A stretch of DNA of 9,499 nt from CAKVOD01 sp050872805. Its GTDB lineage: Bacteria; Bacillota; Clostridia; Christensenellales; UBA1242. How positions within the stretch are numbered: the stretch's first letter is position 1; every line of letters starts with the position of its first letter. This document shows, one piece after another, positions 5,690-9,499 of this stretch. The stretch lies in assembly GCA_050872805.1 (NCBI GenBank), contig JBNMHN010000047.1, positions 1 through 9,499 on the forward strand. Reading direction: 5' to 3'. The notes beneath the pieces were generated by a model. That model was not told where the DNA came from and ran no database searches. It saw nothing but the letters and a program-made list of their open reading frames with translations. The position numbers and the translations under genes were made by a program.

Positions 5690-7030
5690 ATGGCAGAAAC
5701 AAAAAAGAAAAAAGTCAAAAAGAAAAACGTTCGTATGACGTTTTCGTGGATAAGGTTTATTATATTCTTGATGCTTGCGACGATGATTGCTTGCACATAC
5801 TTTGTCAAAGAGCCAATCGAAAAGTTTGTTGCAGACACCTTGAATGTCAGCATCAAAAACACCGAATATGGCAACGTCGTCTCAGCGGGCGACCTTGAAG
5901 TGCATTACATAGATGTAGGGCAGGGCGATAGCATAGCGATTCGTTTTCCCGACGACCAGACAATGCTCATTGATGCTGGTGACTCAAAAGCAAAAAAGCA
6001 GTTGATAAATTACCTCAACAGCGCGTTTTTCAAAAATGACCCAACGCGCGAATTTGACTATGTTTTGCTCACACACAGTGACTCTGATCATAGCGGAAGT
6101 ATGGTCGCAATCTATGAGGAATATCAAGTAAATTGCAGTATTCGCCCCTATGAGTACTCAACCAAAAGCGCACACGAGCCAAGCGGCAACCCAAACAACG
6201 CGCGTGTCAAAGACACGGCAACATATGGCAAATATATTGACGCCGTCTATGAAGAAAACGATATTGCCGACGATGCAGATGTTTTGTACGCACATAAAGG
6301 TTTGAAAATTGAAAGCAAAATTGAAAGTATTGTCTATAATTTTGAATTTTTGACACCAAATCTTACATACTATGACGATGCAAACGACTATTCGCCAATG
6401 ATATTGCTTGAGTATAAATCACTCAGTTTCCTTTTCACAGGTGACGGACAATCAGAACAATTTGGCGAATTGCAACAATTGATTGATGACAACGAAAATA
6501 ATTTAAAAGCGCGCCTTTCAAACATAACAGTTTACAAAGCAGCACACCACGGGAGTTCGCTCCACAACTCCAACAATCTGACAATTTTGAAGGAACTAAA
6601 CCCCGAATTTGTAGTCATCGAAGTTGGAAAGGATAACAAATACAAGCATCCACACCAACAATTTTTGGACTGGCTTGCCGAGGCTAACATAACAAAAATA
6701 TATAGAACCGACCAAAATGGCAACGTCCTAATGGGCGTCAGCAAAGCAAACGGCGGCTTGAACATCGTCACGGACGTCGAAGTCGCGGACGCGCCGCAAG
6801 TCCTCTACTACAGTTGGGAAATAATTGCAGGAACAGCCCTGCTAATCGTGTTCATACTATGCTTCTATGATTACCGATACAAAAAGCGCCAGTTAATGAA
6901 ACAACTATCATCAAATAAACCCGTAAAAGTTTCCGTACTAACCGAAACAAACGAAGCAAAAGCAGCAAAAAACAAAAAGAAAGCTAAATCAAATTCATCA
7001 AAGTCAACAACGAAAAAGAAAAATAGTTAA
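5690..7030 (+). CDS. ComEC/Rec2-like metallo-beta-lactamase-fold protein with two membrane anchors
   Basis: A 446-residue probable metal-dependent hydrolase resembling the C-terminal domain of the competence protein ComEC, where this domain is thought to act as a nuclease on incoming DNA. ATG 5690 follows GAGGG (5679-5683) by 6 nt. In order it has a Lys-rich cytoplasmic start (2-15), a membrane helix (about 20-39), HYIDVGQGDS (72-81), LIDAGD (93-98), the metal motif HSDSDH (129-134), TGDG (250-253), HHGSS (286-290), KHPH (319-322), a second membrane helix (about 376-393) and a Lys/Ser-rich tail. Basic ends on both sides predict both termini inside and the MBL domain outside. The ComEC channel is absent, so this is a stand-alone enzyme. 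Roles in extracellular nucleic-acid digestion or DNA uptake are inferred from the family. No other competence gene is visible nearby. Confidence 0.9.
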   Translation: MAETKKKKVKKKNVRMTFSWIRFIIFLMLATMIACTYFVKEPIEKFVADTLNVSIKNTEYGNVVSAGDLEVHYIDVGQGDSIAIRFPDDQTMLIDAGDSKAKKQLINYLNSAFFKNDPTREFDYVLLTHSDSDHSGSMVAIYEEYQVNCSIRPYEYSTKSAHEPSGNPNNARVKDTATYGKYIDAVYEENDIADDADVLYAHKGLKIESKIESIVYNFEFLTPNLTYYDDANDYSPMILLEYKSLSFLFTGDGQSEQFGELQQLIDDNENNLKARLSNITVYKAAHHGSSLHNSNNLTILKELNPEFVVIEVGKDNKYKHPHQQFLDWLAEANITKIYRTDQNGNVLMGVSKANGGLNIVTDVEVADAPQVLYYSWEIIAGTALLIVFILCFYDYRYKKRQLMKQLSSNKPVKVSVLTETNEAKAAKNKKKAKSNSSKSTTKKKNS

Positions 7031-7070
7031 ATAAAACAGTGTGAAAAAAAATTGAAAAAGCGGTAATAAT

Positions 7071-7757
7071 ATGAGTTATGAATGTTTTTTAAGAGATTAT
7101 GCGAAAGAAAATTGTTTCTGTTTGACACAAATTGATAAAAACACATTTAAAATGAATAGTAGGAATGGGTTGCTAAAAATCTATTTTCGAGATAACTTAA
7201 ATTACTTAGAATGTTGGGGGTGTTTCTTTGACTTTTCAAAAAATATCACTATGGAAGAATTGAAAGAGATGCTTGATGAAAAATTCAAGGAAAGTAAATT
7301 ATTATTTTATCTTGATTCTAATTTCAATGTTATTAATCGAAAAGAAATTGCAATTAGCGAGACAGTAAATGCTAATGATTTTATTGATGAAGTTGAATAT
7401 TGTTTAGAAAGTGATTTCTATTTTCCTGCGAAACTTTATGTTTGCTCTGGTGCTGTTGTCAGCGAAACAAAAATGCCAAAGATAGAAAATACAATTCTAA
7501 AATTGAAAGAAATACTTGAAAAAGACAAGATAGAGTGTAAAATTCAGCCAGTCTATATGGGCGAACTCGAAACATTTGATTGCTTGATTGTGGATCAGTC
7601 AAAAACATTTTTGAGAATATCAACTAATGTTTGCGGAAACATATTAAGAATAGAAAAAGAAAATAAAGATTTAAATTTTGAGATATATGAAAATAGATTT
7701 ATTCGTTTAGAAAACGGACAAATAAATTCATCAAATATTGAAGATATTTTACGGTGA
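7071..7757 (+). CDS. AT-rich hypothetical protein, 228 aa
   Basis: I do not recognise this protein. It is predicted soluble, with no signal peptide or membrane segment. Base composition is unlike its neighbours: 30 of 120 bases at 7081-7200 are G or C, against 27 of 60 at 6061-6120 in the preceding gene. It uses many AT-ending codons and is rich in Phe, Asn, Lys, Glu, Ile and Cys, which suggests recent acquisition. Residues about 20-120 alternate short beta-like stretches (GLLKIYFR, LLFYLDSN) with an amphipathic helix (MEELKEMLDEKF), followed by DFIDEVEYCLES. This faintly recalls YbjN/type-III-chaperone-like folds, but that is a guess. Residues 140-228 look like a second alpha/beta domain. 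The start has only a weak ribosome binding site (AGCGG, 7059-7063). It begins 40 nt after the MBL stop with no terminator between them, so read-through from that operon is likely. A small membrane protein follows at once. Confidence 0.8.
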   Translation: MSYECFLRDYAKENCFCLTQIDKNTFKMNSRNGLLKIYFRDNLNYLECWGCFFDFSKNITMEELKEMLDEKFKESKLLFYLDSNFNVINRKEIAISETVNANDFIDEVEYCLESDFYFPAKLYVCSGAVVSETKMPKIENTILKLKEILEKDKIECKIQPVYMGELETFDCLIVDQSKTFLRISTNVCGNILRIEKENKDLNFEIYENRFIRLENGQINSSNIEDILR

Positions 7758-7762
7758 ATTGG

Positions 7763-7906
7763 ATGCAAGAAAGACAAATGATTAAACCGAAGAATAGGCA
7801 TGAAGTGTTTGTAGTTTGTTATTGTATTTTTGTAACTTTGCTTATGTGTATAAATTTTCTTATTTTATTTACTTTAGCAAATGAAAAATCGAATTCAAAT
7901 TTTTGA
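7763..7906 (+). CDS. Small single-span membrane protein, 47 aa
   Basis: A short gene reading MQERQMIKPKNRHE, then a continuous hydrophobic stretch of about 24 residues (from VFVVCYCIF to ILFTL, residues 15-38), then ANEKSNSNF and TGA. The positive residues before the helix predict N-terminus in and C-terminus out. GGTGA (7753-7757), 5 nt before ATG, acts as its ribosome binding site and also contains the stop codon of the 228-aa gene, a layout typical of translational coupling. It shares that gene's AT-rich composition and lies before the same terminator. No function is known. Small-membrane-toxin, regulator or anchor-subunit roles are possible. It could also be a frameshift extension of the upstream protein, since its frame is open from 7742. 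Confidence 0.6.
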   Translation: MQERQMIKPKNRHEVFVVCYCIFVTLLMCINFLILFTLANEKSNSNF

Positions 7907-7953
7907 TACGATTATTGTTAAGGATAATAAAGAAAATTTACAACAAGCATAAT

Positions 7954-7990
7954 AACAAAAAACGCGTGCGTTGAGCAAGCGTTTTTTGTT
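7954..7990 (+). terminator. Bidirectional intrinsic terminator between convergent genes
   Basis: AACAAAAAACGC (7954-7965) pairs perfectly with GCGTTTTTTGTT (7979-7990). The stem extends through a mismatch to TGC/GCA (7967-7969 with 7975-7977) around the loop GTTGA. A-tract and T-tract lie within the arms, so it works in both directions. It ends the AT-rich pair on the plus strand and the cysteine-containing gene on the minus strand (stop at 8013). Confidence 0.9.
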
Positions 7991-8012
7991 GTGGTATGTA
8001 ATTGTCGGTGCG

Positions 8013-8678
8013 CTAAGCGTTTGGCGTCGGCGCAGGTGTTGGGAAGAGCGGTAAGTCGAAGTAGCCCGAGCAAACGTCTTCCGTAAAGCTTTGGCAAGGT
8101 GGTATCAAGCAGTAGCCGTAACTAGGTACAAGAATTTCCGCATCAGCCACAACTTTCAAAATGAGCGCTAAGCAGCAGTTTACCGTGAGCGGCGAACTTG
8201 CGTTTTCAGGGAAAGTGCCTTCAGTCAAAATAACTCCGCCCGAAGCCTGTATGCGATACGGCATAATCGACGGTTGCGGAACATACAAAACGACGTCCTC
8301 ATCAACAGTAAATTCGCCTTGCGTCGTGCCCGCCACATTGTTTGCGTCCGTGTAAACAATGTCCACAGGAATCGTCACCGTCGCACGCACCCTCGCAAAG
8401 TTTGGTCTATCCTCAAGCCTCTCAATCGTAAGGTTGGACACAGTGAAAGGCTGATTTGCCGAATTTTGCCCCGAAACAAACGTCAGCGGCAATGTCGGAT
8501 TTGCGGGATTGAAGCCAGTCAACGGAATTGATTGCCCCTCAATCTGTGTTTGCTGTAAGCACGCGTCAAAAACTTTTTGCGTTTGAATGCAAATTCTCTC
8601 GCACAAACCATTGAGTGCATTGCCCTGAATCACACCGGGCGTCCTGTCACCGCGAATGTTTCCAATAAAAAATGACAT
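8013..8678 (-). CDS. Cysteine-containing hypothetical protein, possible spore-surface or exported structural protein
   Basis: 221 residues with a strong start: AAGGAGG (complement of 8684-8690) lies 5 nt before ATG. There is no signal peptide or membrane helix. It has eight Cys (26, 30, 40, 168, 169, 190, 195, 203), grouped at the two ends. The N-terminal motif CERICIQTQKVFDACLQQTQ and the C-terminal YGYCLIPPCQSF flank a Thr/Val-rich beta-strand middle (about 45-165) in which charge is low and Cys is absent. The extreme C-terminus is Pro-rich (FPTPAPTPNA). The Cys-Ile-x-x-x-x-Lys-Val-Phe-Asp-x-Cys pattern recalls uncharacterised clostridial proteins, some linked to spore coats, but I cannot name the family. 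Cross-linking through disulfides in a surface layer is an inference. It is monocistronic and convergent with the AT-rich pair. Confidence 0.85.
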   Translation of the reverse strand: MSFFIGNIRGDRTPGVIQGNALNGLCERICIQTQKVFDACLQQTQIEGQSIPLTGFNPANPTLPLTFVSGQNSANQPFTVSNLTIERLEDRPNFARVRATVTIPVDIVYTDANNVAGTTQGEFTVDEDVVLYVPQPSIMPYRIQASGGVILTEGTFPENASSPLTVNCCLALILKVVADAEILVPSYGYCLIPPCQSFTEDVCSGYFDLPLFPTPAPTPNA

Positions 8679-8683
8679 ATTTT

Positions 8684-8690
8684 CCTCCTT
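8684..8690 (-). promoter_or_regulatory. Consensus ribosome binding site of the minus-strand gene
   Basis: Read on the minus strand this is AAGGAGG, a full match to the anti-Shine-Dalgarno sequence, 5 nt before ATG (8678-8676). It is the strongest ribosome binding site in the window and supports the chosen start and high translation. Confidence 0.85.
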
Positions 8691-8704
8691 ATAGTTTCTA
8701 ATAA

Positions 8705-8712
8705 ATAATATG
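8705..8712 (-). promoter_or_regulatory. Candidate -10 element of the minus-strand gene
   Basis: On the minus strand this reads CATATTAT. It contains TATTAT, but no acceptable sigma-A -35 lies 16-18 bp upstream (the hexamer at 17 bp is TCACAA). It resembles the CATA-type -10 of mother-cell sporulation sigma factors (SigE/SigK) at about six of eight positions. Assignment is tentative. Confidence 0.25.
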
Positions 8713-8739
8713 TGACACCCGCCGCGTTTGTGATAACAT

Positions 8740-8768
8740 TTGACATTTGTGCCGAAAATTGATATACT
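8740..8768 (+). promoter_or_regulatory. Sigma-A promoter for engB
   Basis: TTGACA (8740-8745), a 17-bp spacer and TATACT (8763-8768) give a near-consensus promoter. The predicted start is near 8774-8776, so the engB leader is about 120 nt. It is divergent from the minus-strand gene, whose start codon lies 62 bp away. Confidence 0.8.
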
Positions 8769-8784
8769 TTACTAAATCAAGTTT

Positions 8785-8807
8785 GCAGCCGCGCTCAAAA
8801 GCGCTGC
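8785..8807 (+). other. Stable hairpin in the engB leader
   Basis: GCAG (8785-8788) pairs CTGC (8804-8807), and CGCT (8792-8795) pairs AGCG (8800-8803) around the loop CAAA, with a 3-nt bulge CCG. It is GC-rich in an otherwise AT-rich leader and begins about 10 nt after the predicted transcript start. No T-tract follows, so it is not a terminator. It may stabilise the 5' end or be part of a regulatory fold. Confidence 0.55.
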
Positions 8808-8842
8808 GTGCCACCGCATTGAAATAATTATAAAGGAAAACT

Positions 8843-8884
8843 TTGTTTGCACCGCAAAATCTCATTTGCCCCGCAAAAGTTTAA
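8843..8884 (+). CDS. Possible 13-codon leader ORF upstream of engB
   Basis: AAAGGA (8832-8837) lies 5 nt before a TTG at 8843. From it an open frame would encode MFAPQNLICPAKV and stop at TAA (8882-8884), 12 nt before the engB start and overlapping its ribosome binding site. The frame spans both palindromic repeats, so ribosomes on it would disrupt their folding. The start is a rare TTG and the peptide is very short, so this is a hypothesis only. Confidence 0.22.
   Translation: MFAPQNLICPAKV
8846..8878 (+). repeat. Tandem near-identical palindromic motifs in the engB leader
   Basis: TTTGCACCGCAAAA (8846-8859) and TTTGCCCCGCAAAA (8865-8878) differ at one base and repeat with a 19-nt period. 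Each is itself a TTTGC/GCAAA inverted repeat around 3 nt. Two looser relatives lie upstream, TGCAGCCGC (8784-8792) and TGCCACCGC (8809-8817). An outer pairing AAACTTTG (8838-8845) with CAAAAGTTT (8874-8882) would compete with the second small hairpin. Confidence 0.6.
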
Positions 8885-8896
8885 AAGGAACATACT

Positions 8897-9499
8897 ATGA
8901 ACATAAAAAAAGCAGAATTTATTACAAGTTTAGCAAAAATTAACAACTACACCGACTACGACTTGCCCGAAATTGCCTTTGTCGGGCGCAGCAACGTCGG
9001 CAAATCAAGTCTCATCAACGCATTGACAAACCGCAACAAACTCGCCAAAACCAGCAGTATGCCGGGGCGTACACGCCTTGTCAACTACTTTTTGATTAAT
9101 GACCGCTTTATGCTCGTCGACCTACCGGGGTACGGCTTTGCCGTCGCTAGCAAGGAAGCGCAAAAAGAATGGCAAACACTAATTTCAGGTTACTTACAAA
9201 GGTCGGACAACCTCAAAATGGTATTTGTCCTCGTCGACATCCGCATAACACCAAGCGACCTAGATAAGCAAATGCTTGAATACTTGTATTACTACAACAT
9301 TCCGTTCAAAGTTATCGCAACTAAAACCGACAAAATCGGCAAAACCAAAATCAACGCGCAAGTGCAAATGATTGCGGCAGAACTCGGACTCGGCACCGCC
9401 GACATTATCCCAGTCTCCGCCTCGGAAAAAGCCAACCTCGGCGCCGTGCTTGACTTTACGGACTCAGTCCTAGCCTACGAAAAATTGCACATCGACAAA
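8897..9499 (+). CDS. engB: Ribosome-biogenesis GTPase EngB (YsxC/YihA), 3' end missing
   Basis: An essential TRAFAC-class GTPase needed for late assembly of the 50S ribosomal subunit; it acts in the cytoplasm on pre-50S particles. ATG 8897 follows AAAAGGA (8883-8889) by 7 nt. The GTPase motifs are all present: G1 GRSNVGKS (30-37), switch I PGRT (56-59), G3 DLPGYG (75-80), G4 TKTD (142-145) and G5 SAS (174-176). MPGRTRLVNYF and DLPGYGFA are hallmarks of EngB as opposed to Der or Era. The 201 visible residues already equal the usual family length of about 195-210, so only a few codons and the stop lie beyond the window edge. It is often found next to lon and clpX in Firmicutes, but here it has its own promoter and a structured leader. 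Confidence 0.96.
   Translation, partial: MNIKKAEFITSLAKINNYTDYDLPEIAFVGRSNVGKSSLINALTNRNKLAKTSSMPGRTRLVNYFLINDRFMLVDLPGYGFAVASKEAQKEWQTLISGYLQRSDNLKMVFVLVDIRITPSDLDKQMLEYLYYYNIPFKVIATKTDKIGKTKINAQVQMIAAELGLGTADIIPVSASEKANLGAVLDFTDSVLAYEKLHIDK

Noticed and set aside
7881..7952. 23-codon frame overlapping the end of the 47-aa membrane protein
   Set aside because: It has no ribosome binding site, no recognisable feature, and overlaps a better-supported gene.
8161..8531. Two plus-strand frames opposite the cysteine-containing gene (8161-8355, 8274-8531)
   Set aside because: Both are antisense to a gene with a consensus ribosome binding site; they lack start signals and give low-complexity Arg/Thr-rich peptides.
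8846..8878. CRISPR-like repeat-spacer unit in the engB leader
   Set aside because: There are only two 14-nt copies with a 5-nt gap, far too short and too few for a CRISPR array.

Overview
The window reads as chromosomal DNA from a low-to-moderate GC Gram-positive bacterium, most likely an uncultured Clostridia-type Firmicute. The evidence is the Firmicute gene order rnr-smpB-ssrA, strong AAGGAGG-type ribosome binding sites, sigma-A promoters close to consensus, and intrinsic terminators. No species can be named from the sequence alone.

Layout. (1) Positions 1-2751 form an RNA-quality-control block: the 3' part of rnr (RNase R), smpB with a GTG start, and a one-piece ssrA (tmRNA) whose tag reads ANNSNVAPMSAMAVAA. 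Together they rescue stalled ribosomes and degrade the faulty mRNA. (2) At 2790-4082, only 38 nt behind ssrA, lies an uncharacterised protein with one N-terminal membrane segment, an acidic linker and a long coiled coil, closed by a strong terminator at 4093-4129. (3) At 4405-5358, with its own extended -10 promoter, is a patatin-like phospholipase with an intact Ser/Asp dyad. (4) A gene-free stretch at 5359-5689 ends in a perfect-consensus promoter whose predicted start point lies inside the 5' arm of an intrinsic terminator. (5) At 5690-7030 is a ComEC-type metallo-beta-lactamase-fold protein with a membrane segment at each end, which places the catalytic domain outside the cell. (6) At 7071-7906 is a strikingly AT-rich pair: an unrecognised 228-aa protein and a translationally linked 47-aa single-span membrane protein. 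A bidirectional terminator at 7954-7990 closes the pair. (7) On the minus strand at 8013-8678 is a 221-aa protein with eight cysteines, possibly a spore-surface protein. (8) Transcribed away from it is engB/ysxC (ribosome-assembly GTPase), which runs off the window end. Its leader of about 120 nt holds a hairpin, repeated TGC-N-CCGC motifs and a possible 13-codon upstream ORF.

Most of the window is housekeeping or widely distributed families. The least ordinary parts are the AT-rich two-gene cassette, the promoter-inside-terminator before the MBL gene, the altered RNB signature of RNase R, the palindromic and almost leaderless smpB promoter, and the structured engB leader. I see no CRISPR array, insertion sequence, tRNA (other than the tRNA-like part of tmRNA) or rRNA.
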